Of a DNA stretch of 64,000 nucleotides, positions 32,275 through 44,776 are shown piece by piece. A program made the position numbers and the translations under genes. Numbering within the stretch: the first letter of the stretch is position 1; each line of letters starts with the position of its first letter. The notes beneath the pieces are model-generated. The model did no database searches. It was not told the DNA's origin and was given only the letters and a program-made list of their open reading frames with translations. Source of the DNA: CAWATZ01 sp963784995 (GTDB lineage: Bacteria > Planctomycetota > Planctomycetia > Gemmatales > Gemmataceae); the NCBI GenBank assembly GCA_963784995.1, contig CAWATZ010000006.1, positions 620,001 through 684,000 of the forward strand, given 5' to 3'.

Positions 32275-32898
32275 AGCCTCGTAGGATCCGGACAGGATCC
32301 GAGAATGCCACAATGCCAACGGCGCTTTTACCTGGCGGTGTCGCCAGGGAGCGACGGTGCGTGTCCCTGCTTGCCCCACGGATGTCAAAAAAGCGACATT
32401 GCCAACGTGCCTGCATCACACGGTGTCCCTACCTAGCCTCCACCGGCGGCTTCTCAAAATGCCGGCAGGAGTTGAGGAGATGGCGGCCGGTCTGGTCTTC
32501 CCCAGCCGAGTGTCCAACCGGCAGCTGGGTCTTGACCCCGGGAAAGACGAGGACTGACGCTGAGCAGGGAAACGAATTGCGGAAACGAATTCCCTCACCG
32601 CAAGACATTGTGGAATTAGCAGTTCGGTCGATTCGTTTCCGCTGCCCCCTTACACCCCCCACTGCTCGCTGGCTGCCAGGTGGCGTCAGAAAGTGAATGG
32701 GGAAACGAACCTGCTCCACTGGCAATGGCAAAATGAAAAACGTGGCAACGCGGGACAAGCTGTGCTATGCTGACCGGAGTTTACGAGCGTGACCGGGTAG
32801 CCTGAAAGAGGCTGACCGGACCCTTGCTAGCGTGACCGGGCAAAACATGCTGACCGGGCCGGTCAGGCTCATCACCCGTTCGGCCGCAGAGGCAACCG
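32275..32898. other. Long intergenic region without a convincing gene
   Basis: About 620 bases. Open frames here (the longest is about 143 codons from 32265) have no recognisable domain, no ribosome site and unlike composition. The second half is richer in A/T and holds repeated gaaacga words near 32570-32710. The last part contains the TGACCGG cluster described separately. Confidence 0.5.
32771..32865. repeat. Cluster of TGACCGG repeats at about 20-base steps
   Basis: TGACCGG starts at 32771, 32790, 32813, 32833 and 32851, and its complement CCGGTCA at 32859-32865. The context alternates GCTGACCGG and GCGTGACCGGG, so the higher unit is about 40 bases. The last copy and the inverted one form a short hairpin. 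It ends 34 bases before the ATG at 32899, where an operator would be expected. Confidence 0.6.
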
Positions 32899-33246
32899 AT
32901 GGAATTCAGTGGGAGCGAGGAGTCCGACGCACAACTGCCCCGCACAATCGACGAGGTCGTCACGCTCGTGTTGTCGCGGATGCCTGAGACAACAAAGTCC
33001 TTCCTCTGCCGGTTCGACGAAGAGGCGGAGTTATTCCTGCAACTGGCCAAGGACTTCTCCGCTGGCATGAGTGTACGGGCCCTGTTGGGACTTTGGGAGA
33101 GGAACCCGGACCTGCTCGCTCAGTTTCCTGCGTGGGCGAAGCACCCGGATTCTGCGTCGAGCTTCATCCTGGTCGAGTGCTGGCGTCGGCTCCGGTCCGA
33201 GACGCCAGACGCCGAACCTGACGCCGCACACCGGCTGCGCGAATGA
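32899..33246 (+). CDS. Small protein resembling DUF6794
   Basis: 115 residues from ATG 32899 with AGAGG five bases upstream. Begins with acidic residues then LPRTIDEVVTLVLSRMPETTKSFL, and later VRALLGLWERNPDLLAQF, DSASSFILVECWRRLR. This order (P-rich start, helix of LL..MP, then GLW.RN..LL and DxAS..I...W..LR) is what I recall for DUF6794 proteins. No signal peptide or Cys cluster. First gene after the TGACCGG cluster. Function unknown. Confidence 0.6.
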   Translation: MEFSGSEESDAQLPRTIDEVVTLVLSRMPETTKSFLCRFDEEAELFLQLAKDFSAGMSVRALLGLWERNPDLLAQFPAWAKHPDSASSFILVECWRRLRSETPDAEPDAAHRLRE

Positions 33247-33349
33247 CAGTTTGGCGTGGCATCACACAATTGCCGCCCTCCGCTCGATGGCCAGAACCCG
33301 GTCCACTATACTGACGGGGAGGGTTCCGGATTTCGTGGAGGTTCTCGTC

Positions 33350-33559
33350 ATGTCCCTGGCTGAGGTTCTGCCGGAAGTGCAGTCGCTGTCGCGGCTCGAC
33401 AAGATCCGCCTGATCCAGTTCCTGGCCCAGGAACTGGAACGGGACGACGGTGGCCTGATCGAGCCAGGCCGGTCTTACCCGGTCTGGTCGCCCGACCGGG
33501 CGTTCACCGCCGCCGCCGCCCTTTTGCAAGCGTTGGAGGAGGATACAGGCCAATCATGA
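33350..33559 (+). CDS. Small helical protein coupled to a retropepsin-like gene
   Basis: 69 residues from ATG at 33350; GGAGG lies eight bases upstream. MSLAEVLPEVQSLSRLDKIRLIQFLAQELERDD is a helical stretch like the N-terminus of small antitoxin or addiction-module proteins, followed by EPGRSYPVWSPDRAFTAAAALLQALEEDTGQ. The stop overlaps the next ATG (ATGA), so the two products are co-translated. A regulatory or chaperone role for the next protein is inferred. Confidence 0.65.
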   Translation: MSLAEVLPEVQSLSRLDKIRLIQFLAQELERDDGGLIEPGRSYPVWSPDRAFTAAAALLQALEEDTGQS

Positions 33560-33972
33560 CCGCTGCGGCCCAGCAGTTCCCCTACGTCCCGCGTGACCCG
33601 TCGCTGGGCAATGCCAGCCTTGCCCCGATGCTCCCGCTGACCTTGATCGGGAGTCAACAGGTTGCGACATCCGGTCTGGTGGACAGCGGGGCAGCGATCA
33701 ACGTCCTGCCCTATGCGCTAGGCGTGCAGCTGGGGTTCGACTGGGCCCAGGAAACGCGGACGGTCGAGTTGTCCGGGAATCTGGCCTCGGTCGAGGCCCG
33801 CATCGTGGTGCTGTCGGCGGTGGTCGGCAGTTTCCCTCCGGTGCGGCTGGCCTTTGCCTGGGCCCAGACGGACGCGGTTTCGGTCATCCTGGGGCAGGTG
33901 AACTTCTTTTTGGAGTTCGACGTTTGTTTCTTTCGGTCCCGTGGCTTGTTCGAGGTGAAGCCGAAACCGTGA
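33556..33972 (+). CDS. Retropepsin-like aspartic protease
   Basis: 138 residues. The motif GLVDSGAAINVLPY is the D-(S/T)-G-A active site of retroviral-type aspartyl proteases; the second hydrophobic signature VSVILGQVNFFLEFDVCF matches the I-(I/L)-G-x-x-(F/W) flap partner. One catalytic Asp per chain means a homodimer is needed. No signal peptide, no membrane helix. Translationally coupled to the 69-residue gene upstream. Such stand-alone bacterial retropepsins are little studied; substrate unknown. Confidence 0.8.
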   Translation: MTAAAQQFPYVPRDPSLGNASLAPMLPLTLIGSQQVATSGLVDSGAAINVLPYALGVQLGFDWAQETRTVELSGNLASVEARIVVLSAVVGSFPPVRLAFAWAQTDAVSVILGQVNFFLEFDVCFFRSRGLFEVKPKP

Positions 33973-34091
33973 GGCGGGCCGAACCAGTTGCTCCAGCAGC
34001 TCGGCCACGCGAATGAGTCCTACCGAGTTCACTGCCGTGCCCGCGTGAGCCGGCTGCTGAGCTTGGCGAGTTAGCCAAGAGGAGGGCGAGA

Positions 34092-34646
34092 GTGGCAACG
34101 CTTGAGACGCTGAAGACCGTCCTCGCACCCCCTGTCGAGTGCCGCTATCGCCCAGACGCGGACACGGAACGCCAGTTGCGTGAAGTCATCGTTCAATCAC
34201 TTCCCGACAGCTACAGACAGTTCCTGGCCTGCTACGGCCCCGGATGCATCCGGACTGCGAAATACGACCTCAACTTCCTTACAGTCTACGACCCGGCTGC
34301 AATGCTTCGGCAGAACCGCCTGTTCTACGGGGCCCTCGGGGAGCCGCTTCCCCGCTCCGGTTGGCCGCAAATCGATTGGACTCGACCAGGCGGCTGGGTG
34401 ATCTGGGGGTACTCGTGCGATGGGCACCAGTACTATTGGCGGATGGAGGGCGAGCCAGACTCGTGGCCAATCGTTGTCGAAGATCGGTACTCGGCCGCTC
34501 GGGAGCCGTTCCAGCTCAGTCTACCGGCGTTCCTGCACGCGATCTTGACCGGCAGCATCAACCCCCGTGGGGTTCCATCAGCGATCAAGCCGGGCAAGGA
34601 GACGCCGGTGTGGGTGGAGTACGTCAAACAGCCAAAACAGGGCTAA
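34092..34646 (+). CDS. SMI1/KNR4-family protein
   Basis: 184 residues from GTG at 34092, AGGAGG upstream. LPDSYRQFLACYGPGCI, then YDLNFLTVYDP, and GWVIWGYSCDGHQYYWRMEGEPDSWPIVVEDR follow the SMI1/KNR4 pattern (L-P-x-x-Y, FL...G-x-G, then strand-rich middle with DGdxyyW). In bacteria the family is best known as immunity proteins against polymorphic toxins, but here no toxin gene adjoins. Isolated; 119 bases after the retropepsin gene. Confidence 0.78.
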   Translation: MATLETLKTVLAPPVECRYRPDADTERQLREVIVQSLPDSYRQFLACYGPGCIRTAKYDLNFLTVYDPAAMLRQNRLFYGALGEPLPRSGWPQIDWTRPGGWVIWGYSCDGHQYYWRMEGEPDSWPIVVEDRYSAAREPFQLSLPAFLHAILTGSINPRGVPSAIKPGKETPVWVEYVKQPKQG

Positions 34647-34787
34647 CAATGCCGCTGCTGCGGACATTGGGGGGCCCTTCTGGCACTCTTCACTCAGCGG
34701 TATCCCAGCCCCCTAATGCCGCAGAGCTATTCCGTTAGCGTCGCAGTGTCGAGCATGAAACCTCATCTCCGATAGCAGTCACGGCTG

Positions 34788-36102
34788 TTAAGCCGCCTTC
34801 CTCTGCTTGCTCGCCCGTTCCAGCAGAGGCGTCAGCAGCTCGATAGTTCGTTCCGTCGCTCCCTGCTGGCTCCGCACGAATTGCTGGGCCGCCCTGCCCA
34901 CGCAAGGCCCGGATGCGCGGTGAAGCCAGCAGCCCGCGGAGGCTTGTCTCCAGGTGCGCCGCGTCGCTGACCTGGATCGCTGCATTCCATTCTACCAGGC
35001 GCTGGGCTGGGTCGCGGAAGTTCCAGACGTGCGGGCCGAACAGGACCGCTGCCCCGTACCCTGCAGGCTCGATCATGTTCTGTCCGCCGCGCTTGCCGTC
35101 CAGGCTGCCGCCCACGAACGCCAGGTCCGCCAGTCCCCACAGGGCAGACAGTTCGCCCAGCGTATCGCCCAGCACCACCGCCGAGCGATCCTGAACCGGT
35201 TCCGTCAGCCGGCTGCGGCGGACGTAAGCCAGTTTGTGCTGTTCCAGCAACAGGGCTACCGCATCAAATCGCTCCGGGTGGCGAGGCACCAGCACCAGGC
35301 GCAGCCTGGGGTACTCGGCACGGAGTCTGGGGTAGATGCCCAGGACGATTTCCTCCTCGGGCGCGACCGTGCTGCCAGCGATCCAGACCAGATCGTCCGG
35401 TCCGACGTTCAGGAGTCGCCGCAGCTCGCGGGTGCGCGGATTGTCGCGGTCGCAGGAGCAACCATCGAACTTGACCGAGCCGGTGACACGGATGCGGTCC
35501 GCCGGGACGCCCAGCGCTCGGATGTTCGCGGCATACCCCTCCGATTGGGTCAGGATCAGGTCGAGATGCCCCAGCAGCCAGCGCGGCAACCAGGGCACTC
35601 GGCGGTAGCGAGCGTAGCTGCGCGGGCTCATCCGGCCGTTGATCACCGCCACCGGAATCCCCAGGCGACGAGCGGCCATCAGGAAATTCGGCCACAGCTC
35701 GCTCTCGGCCAGGACCACCAGCGCGGGGTTGACCTGTTTCAGTGTGCGCTGGACCGCCCAGGAAAAGTCAAAGGGGAAGGGAAAGACCGGCAAGTCGGCG
35801 AACCATTTGCGTGCCTCTTTCAAACCGGCGTCCGTGGTTGTCGAGACGACACAGGCCCGGTCCGGACAACGCTTGCGAAAGGCCGCGATCACCTGCCTCA
35901 GCAGATGGACCTCGCCAACGCTGACGCCATGAAACCAGACCGGCCGGGAACCCGCCGGCAGACCGGCCGGCGGAGCGGACAGCCCCAGGAACTTGGTCCC
36001 GACCGCGGTGGGGTAGTGCTTGTGCCGCCAGGCTCGCCAGAGCAGCCAGGGCGAGAGCAGGATCACGGCCAGCAGGTACAGCACATTTAGCATCCAGGCC
36101 AT
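34788..36102 (-). CDS. waaA: 3-deoxy-D-manno-octulosonic acid transferase (Kdo transferase), C-terminal frameshift
   Basis: Start MAWMLNVLYLLAVI at 36102, AGGAATC upstream, with an N-terminal membrane anchor. GT30 features: WFHGVSVGEVHLLRQVI, VVSTTTDAGLKEA, FPFDFSWAVQRTLKQVNPALVVLAESELWPN, INGRMSPRSYARY, VTGSVKFD, VPRHPERFD, FVGGSLDGKRGGQNMIEPA. The last ~35 codons read correctly only in another frame (AAQQFVRSQQGATERTIELL), so one extra base lies near 34898. Corrected length is 437 residues, a multiple of three. It adds Kdo to lipid A precursors at the inner membrane, implying a Gram-negative-type LPS. Confidence 0.9.
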
Positions 36103-36137
36103 GAGGGATTCCTTTCCTGTCTTCCGCCCCGAAACGG

Positions 36138-36692
36138 TCAGCCGTCCACGTCCAGTTTTTGGCTCTCCGGATCGTGCTGTTTCACCCAGTCGATCAGCGG
36201 CATCGGCTCCTGACCCGGAACGCGAATCAGCCACTGCTGGCCGACGCTGGTCTGGCACAGCCCATCGAGAATCTCCTTGCGAGACTCGCAGGTGAAGACT
36301 AGCAACAGAGCATGCCGGCGTGCCCGGACCGCCCACTTGTCCACACCGAGAGGATCCTCCTTCCCCGAGATCACTTCTTTGGCCAGGTTCAGCGCTTGCG
36401 AGATCCTGCCGCCCTCGGCTGGGATCAGATGGGCGCCTTTCTCCCGGGCAACCAGTTCGATGACATGGCGTGCATAGCGCGAAAACGAGGAATTGGAGCC
36501 GTTGCTGGAGATCCCGGCCAGGTCGCGGAGGTCGCGGAGGTCATCCGCGACCTGCACCAGCGTGGCCGTGCCCTTCTTGCTGTTCTCGGCAATCTCGGCG
36601 AAATGGGAGCGGATACTGAGCGCCGCCCAGATCAGGACAAGAGCGGTGAATGTCCCTACCCCCAGGCAAATCCAACGAAAGGCCCCATTCAT
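36138..36692 (-). CDS. Hypothetical membrane-anchored protein
   Basis: 184 residues from ATG 36692 with GGGGAGA upstream. One N-terminal helix (FRWICLGVGTFTALVLIWAAL), then an extracytoplasmic or cytoplasmic part with coiled-coil-like KKGTATLVQVADDLRDLRDL and ARHVIELVAREKGAH. Two Cys only. Ends 35 bases before the waaA start on the same strand, so they may be co-transcribed. No family recognised. Confidence 0.65.
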   Translation of the reverse strand: MNGAFRWICLGVGTFTALVLIWAALSIRSHFAEIAENSKKGTATLVQVADDLRDLRDLAGISSNGSNSSFSRYARHVIELVAREKGAHLIPAEGGRISQALNLAKEVISGKEDPLGVDKWAVRARRHALLLVFTCESRKEILDGLCQTSVGQQWLIRVPGQEPMPLIDWVKQHDPESQKLDVDG

Positions 36693-36751
36693 GCCGCGGT
36701 CTCCCCTGGTGTGTTGCTGCTGGGCGGCGCTTCCCTGGACACCACGCGAGC

Positions 36752-37048
36752 TCAAGCCCGGGATTGCCAGTGGGCCGGGTCTCGGCGGCTGTGCTGCACC
36801 GCGATGACCTCGACGCGATCCACGTGGACTCGGTAGTACACGCCATAGGGAAAGCGGCGCGGTAAAGCCCGGCGTACGTCCCGGTAGATCACTGCATGGG
36901 CTTCCGGAGTCTGCTTTAATCGATTGAACACTTCCTCAAGAGCCACAAGGAAATCATCCCCCAGACCAGGGAGCTGCTGCTCATACCAGCGGTAGGCGTC
37001 GTCAATCTCTCCCTGAACGTCGGGGTGGAAAGTTAACGGCAAACTCAT
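36752..37048 (-). CDS. RelE/ParE-family toxin
   Basis: 98 residues. LTFHPDVQGEIDDAYRWYEQQLPGLGDDFLVALEEVFNRLKQTP is the standard two-helix start of ParE-type toxins, then RDVRRALPRRFPYGVYYRVHVDRVEVIAVQHSRRDP, the conserved beta sheet and RR-D-P ending. The start codon overlaps the stop of the antitoxin-like gene (ATGA). ParE-type proteins poison gyrase, RelE-type cleave mRNA on ribosomes; the ending favours ParE. The partner is the 37045 gene. Confidence 0.9.
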   Translation of the reverse strand: MSLPLTFHPDVQGEIDDAYRWYEQQLPGLGDDFLVALEEVFNRLKQTPEAHAVIYRDVRRALPRRFPYGVYYRVHVDRVEVIAVQHSRRDPAHWQSRA

Positions 37049-37269
37049 TGCCGCCTCTGGATTCGTGCTTTGATTTCCTCCCAGCTCAGGCCAATCTCCG
37101 GATTAGCCTCCAACTCCGCGATCCGCCGATCCAACACCTGCTTCTGAGCCTCTGTAAGCGGAACTTCCTCGGGGGTGGCGGCGATGCTATCCCAGATCTC
37201 TTGCACCAGGGCGATGCGCTCGGGCACGCTAAGCCGATCAATTCCGAAGTCTTTCATCGTCAGTGCCAC
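37045..37269 (-). CDS. Addiction-module antitoxin (TIGR02574-type)
   Basis: 74 residues from GTG at 37269; AAGGAGG precedes it by six bases, making it better than the ATG at 37257. LSVPERIALVQEIWDSIAATPEEVPLTEAQKQVLDRRIAELEANPEIGLSWEEIKARI is the typical short addiction-module sequence that pairs with RelE/ParE toxins. Overlaps the upstream HicB-like gene by 32 bases and the toxin gene by 4 bases. Confidence 0.9.
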   Translation of the reverse strand: MALTMKDFGIDRLSVPERIALVQEIWDSIAATPEEVPLTEAQKQVLDRRIAELEANPEIGLSWEEIKARIQRRQ

Positions 37270-37597
37270 GCACGGCCTCCTTCTCATTGTCCTTGATTGT
37301 CTCTCCCGACATCCGAGCAAGAGCCTGCGCTTTGACCTGCTCCCATGGCACAACAGCATCTGGATTGGCTTCATCCTCAGCGACCCGCCGCTCCAGTTCG
37401 CGACGCTGGGATTCACTCGACAGCCGTTCCGATGCCTTCTCCAAAGCTTCCGCCAGCGCATCGCGGAGGTTTTCCAGCAGTTCCTCGCGGGTCTTTCCCT
37501 GCGAGTTGACGCCAGGAATTTCCTCGACCCAGCCGATCCACCATTCGTCGCACTGCTGGATTACCGCGTGATACCCTGTTTGATTGATTGAGGTCAT
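37238..37597 (-). CDS. HicB-like antitoxin with addiction-module-like tail
   Basis: 119 residues from ATG at 37597. Residues 1-60: YHAVIQQCDEWWIGWVEEIPGVNSQGKTREELLENLRDALAEALE, the HicB partial RNase-H-like fold. Then RRELERRVAEDEANPDAVVPWEQVKAQALARM, which repeats the wording of the antitoxin downstream (RRIAELEANPEIGLSWEEIKARI). No HicA gene is present. A fused or duplicated antitoxin that may also bind the ParE-like toxin is an inference. Confidence 0.78.
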   Translation of the reverse strand: MTSINQTGYHAVIQQCDEWWIGWVEEIPGVNSQGKTREELLENLRDALAEALEKASERLSSESQRRELERRVAEDEANPDAVVPWEQVKAQALARMSGETIKDNEKEAVRGTDDERLRN

Positions 37598-37601
37598 TGG
37601 A

Positions 37602-41240
<3,639 letters not shown>

Positions 41241-41538
41241 GAAACCTTGCCTCCTCGACTCCATCAGCCCCTGTGCCTGAAAACCGCGTCTCCAGCGGAT
41301 GCTGCCCTGTCGTCATCCTAAGAGAGGGGGGCAGGATGGGTCAATACGGACCCCCGCCGCCCGGCGGCAATCCGTCTGAGGATAACAGGACGGCGACCGG
41401 GGAGAAAATCGCTGCGGACGAACCTCCCTCTCCGTGGGGAGAGGGGCGGGGGTGAGGCGGTTTATTTTATTTCGTTGTTCTTGTCGAGAGGCGAAAAACA
41501 GAAGAAAAGAAAGCGGCGTCAAGCCGCCGCACTCCAAA

Positions 41539-43564
41539 TCAGTCCCGCCGATTCACCTGCCAGACCTGGACATTCTTGCCATTGCCGCTGCTGATGCGCA
41601 GGGCATCGGGGCTAACCGCCAGCCCCCGGGCGTCCTCGGTCGGCCCCCGCAGCTGGAGCAGCTCCTTGCCGTTGGCCGGGTCCCAGAACTTGACCGAGCC
41701 GTCGCTGCCCAGGCTGACCAGCCGCCGGGCGTCTGGCGTGAACAGGACCTTCGCCACGCCCGCCTCGTGGCCCTTGAGGACGCGAACCTCCCGCCCATTG
41801 GACGAGTCCCAGAAACGGATGGTCTTGTCGGCCCCGGCGGTGGCCAGCAGCCGGCCATCGGGCGTGAAAGCCACGCTCAGGACCGCGCCGGTGTGGCCCT
41901 TGAGGAACTCGGCCTGTCCGGGATTGGCCAGGTCGCCCACGGCGACAATGCCGTCGTCGCCAGCATAGACCAGCCGCCGGCCGTCGGGCGAGAAGCCCAC
42001 GGCGGTCACGCCGCTGCCGTGCTGGACCGCGATCACTTCCTTGCCCGTCGCCAGGTCAATCAGTTTCAGCCATTTGTCCTTGCTCGCCGTGGCCAGCAAC
42101 TTGCCATCCGGGGAGAACGCCAGACCGCGGATCTCGTCGTATGGCCCTTGAAGGTCAGCACTTCCTTGCCGGTGCCGAAATCCCAGACGCGGACACTCTT
42201 GTCGCCCAGTGCCGCGACCAGGCGCCGGCCATCGGGACTGACGGCCAGCTTGCCGACGCCGCCGGCCTGCTTCTTCAGCGACAGTTTCTCCTTGCCGGTG
42301 GCCACCTCCCAGACCTTGATGACGCCGCCGCGATCGCCCGAGATGACCTGCTGGCCGTCGGGAGAAAAGACCACGCTGGAGACGGTGTCCTCGTGGCCCT
42401 TCAGGAGCTTTCCTTCCCGGTTGGCTTCCTTGCCCTCAGCGAGACCCTTGAGGTACGCCCACTCCCAGCCACGAAGGTCCCACTTGGTGCTCTCAAGCAA
42501 CTCTTTGGCCCGGCCCGCATCCTGTTTCCATGCTTGCTGGGCCCTCGCGAGCTGGCTGGTGTACAGGAGCAGCTCCGCCCTGCGATGCTGTTCGAGCAGC
42601 GCCTCGTGTACTTTCTTGACTTCTTCCTCGTGCTTTTTCGCTTTCTTCTCGGCCTCTTCGAGCTTGAACTTGAGGCCCTCGATCTGCTTGAGCAGTTCCT
42701 TCTCGCGTTCCGTGGGTTCCCGGGGAGCCGGCTTCGGTTTGTCCGCAGAGGCGGGTTCCGGTAGTTTCGGTTCCTTCTCCTCACCCGGCAGCCAACTGGC
42801 GACCTTATCTCCCACCTTGACCGCGTCCAGCTTTTTGCCGAGCGGTTGAGCCACGCTCTCGTTGGGAGACACCTCGATGACGCGGATGGTGCCCAGATAC
42901 TTGTTTTGCTTCGGGTCTTTAGCGTTGAGGCGGAATACTTCCAGCGTGTGGCCGCGCTGCAGGCCAGCATCGCTGCCCAGGGTGAGCTTGACCAGTCCGC
43001 TGGGATCAATCGCCTTGATCAGCCCTTCAATTTTCTCGGCTGGCGGATTCTTCGCATTCCTGGCGCTGGCTGTCAGGGAATCCAGGGTGGCCTTCATCAG
43101 GGCCAAGTCGCGGTCCATCTCCTGGAGCCGGGAATGCAACTGCCGATGGATCTCCTGCAAGGCCTTGACCTGTTCCTCCTGCGGCTTTTTCGCTTCTTCC
43201 TCCTTCTTGGGTGCTTTCTTCTCGGCCTCGGCGAGCCTGGCCTTGAGGTCCGCGATCTCCTTGAGCAGTCCTTCTCGCGTTTCTGGGCGGCCTCGCGGGT
43301 TGCCGGGTCCGTCCAATTGTCGCGAGCTTCGGCGGCTGCCTTCTCGGCGATCTTCCGTGCCTCTTCCGCTTGCTGGCGAGCGACCCGGGCCTGTTCCTCG
43401 GCCTTTCTCGCTTGCAGTGCCGCCTCTTCGGCCCGGTCACGTTCGGCGAGCGCCTCCTGGCGCGCCCTCTCCGCCTCCCGGCGGGCCCGTGTCACCGGGT
43501 CAGCGCAGGCCGACACACCGATCAGAACGAGGAATCCAAGGGGAATCGCGAAGAGTCGAGACAT
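41539..43564 (-). CDS. Lipoprotein with coiled coil and WD40 repeats, two frameshifts
   Basis: Start MSRLFAIPLGFLVLIGVSAC at 43564, AGGAGG five bases upstream; lipobox with Cys after VSA. Then a charged coiled coil (RREAERARQEALAERDRAEE), a middle with two similar blocks (REKELLKEIADLKARLAE and REKELLKQIEGLKFKLEE), and C-terminal WD40 repeats (GHEDTVSSVVFSPDGQQVISG, KGHTGAVLSVAFTPDGRLLATAG). Missing bases near 43272 and 42137 separate the pieces; restoring both gives 675 residues, a multiple of three, and rejoins KGHTDEIRGLAFSPDG. Envelope-anchored scaffold likely; function unknown. Confidence 0.85.
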
Positions 43565-43682
43565 GGGAACCTCCTCGGGACAGGGAATGGTTGCCGCAGC
43601 GTGCTTCCACTGTAGCGGCACTCGGCGATTCGATCAAGGAGTTCATTCATACGATGAAGACAGGCCCATTCGAGGGACGCTA

Positions 43683-44138
43683 ATGGGGACAATCATCGGG
43701 ATCGCGGTCGGGCTGGTCGTGCTGGCTCTGCTGGGGCTTTTCTGGTGGATCGGCCACCGCAGCACGCACACGACCCACCAGGCCCGGCAGCAGCTGGAGC
43801 GGCAACGGCAGCGATTGCAGCAGCAGTTTTTCGAGGCGGCCTCGGCCAGCGGCAAGCCGCGCGGCCTGCGCTGGAAGGGCTGTGAGTGGCACGCGACCAG
43901 CGAGCTGGCCCGGGAGAAGGGCAGCGGTCAGCTCGTGGCATTTGTGGGCCTGCTCATTCAATTCGAGGCCATCGCCGGCAGCGACATGGAGGGCTTACCT
44001 GCCGTCGGCAACCTGCGCAACGCCTCGGCCGTGTTCTTCTTCCACCGGGGCCAGTGGCATACCACCGGCAAGGCGGTCTTCAACCTCAACCCGGATGAGG
44101 CAATCGCTCACTTCGGATACGAGCGCGTCGAAGAGTGA
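43683..44138 (+). CDS. Hypothetical membrane-anchored protein
   Basis: 151 residues from ATG 43683 with GAGGGA upstream. Helix IIGIAVGLVVLALLGLFWWIG at the N-terminus, charged stretch RQQLERQRQRLQQQFFEAASASG, then a compact domain with GLRWKGCEWH, LVAFVGLLIQFEAIAG, HRGQWHTTGKAVFNLNPDEAIAHFG. The soluble part resembles a small beta-rich sensor, but no family comes to mind. Convergent with the three-gene operon at 44147. Confidence 0.7.
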   Translation: MGTIIGIAVGLVVLALLGLFWWIGHRSTHTTHQARQQLERQRQRLQQQFFEAASASGKPRGLRWKGCEWHATSELAREKGSGQLVAFVGLLIQFEAIAGSDMEGLPAVGNLRNASAVFFFHRGQWHTTGKAVFNLNPDEAIAHFGYERVEE

Positions 44139-44146
44139 CGTGGGAT

Positions 44147-44522
44147 TCAGGTTTGCTCGTCCTGCTCGCGCCAGGCGCTGGCGGACCTCGGGCAAGGGGT
44201 ATTCGATCAGGGAGAGTCCCAGGCCCGGCAATTCCTGCAAACGCCGCCAGCCGCGTGTGACGCGGGCCTCCTCCTCGGCGACGAAAGCCGCATCCAGGGT
44301 TTCCTTGGCGAAGACGCCGTCGCAGTGGACAGGAGCAAAAGCGGGATCGACCACGTACTGAGCCAGGGCGGGATTGCAGCGGACGTGCCGCTCGGGCAAG
44401 CGGTGCAGGTCCTCGGGGGCGACCTCGCCCAGGACGTAGCGCAAATAGAGATCGGAGTCGGTGATCACATCGACTTCGCGGCCGCAGACTTCACAGAGAT
44501 AGCCGAGCTCGCAGCGGGCCAT
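44147..44522 (-). CDS. Hypothetical Cys-containing protein, C-terminal frameshift
   Basis: Starts MARCELGYLCEVCGREVDV at 44522: three Cys in the first 13 residues and another in HVRCNPALAQYV suggest a zinc site. Helical DSDLYLRYVLGEVAPEDLHRLPE follows. The nominal frame continues antisense through the neighbouring plus-strand gene to 43995. Adding two bases (CG) near 44168 in CTGGCGCGAG instead gives RLAREQDEQT and a stop at 44147, eight bases from the convergent gene; length then is 125 residues, a multiple of three. Last of three minus genes. Confidence 0.66.
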
Positions 44523-44533
44523 TTCAGCCGGCC

Positions 44534-44776
44534 CTATTTTTGCGATTCCGGTCCCTCTTCCCCATCCATGTTGACATCGACAATCTCGGAACCCGGTTGT
44601 AAGAGAGGCGCCCAGCGAGCGATTTTGTCTCGTTCGGCCTGGATGAAGGCCAACATGGACGGTCGGCAGGGCCGAACCGTGTTGTCGCCTGGTCCGTCGA
44701 GAACCAAGTCGATGCAGTTGGTACTATACGATTTCCCAGGATCACGAGATGGTTGTGGAGAATTCGGGAGAATCAT
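44534..44776 (-). CDS. Hypothetical 80-residue protein
   Basis: Starts MILPNSPQPSRDPGKSYS at 44776 with CAGGAG upstream, overlapping the stop of the 44773 gene (ATGA). Contains TNCIDLVLDGPGDNTVRPCRPS and FIQAERDKIARWAPLLQPG, ends in an acidic stretch (DGEEGPESQK). No family recognised. Middle gene of a tight operon: 11 bases separate it from the next gene. Confidence 0.6.
   Translation of the reverse strand: MILPNSPQPSRDPGKSYSTNCIDLVLDGPGDNTVRPCRPSMLAFIQAERDKIARWAPLLQPGSEIVDVNMDGEEGPESQK

Noticed and set aside
32265..32696. Plus-strand ORF of 143 codons after the sulfatase
   Set aside because: No ribosome site, no domain, Cys/Arg-rich unlike real neighbours, and it begins inside the palindrome flank.
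34092..34646. SMI1/KNR4 protein as immunity for a polymorphic toxin locus
   Set aside because: No large toxin, RHS or CDI gene adjoins; kept only as a family assignment.
41400..41460. ctctccgtggggagaggggcgggggtgag as a regulatory site
   Set aside because: A common low-complexity repeat in many bacterial intergenic regions; no positional pattern here.
43995..44146. Continuation of the minus ORF antisense to the 43683 gene
   Set aside because: Restoring two bases at 44168 gives a normal stop at 44147 next to the convergent gene, so the antisense part is a frame artefact.
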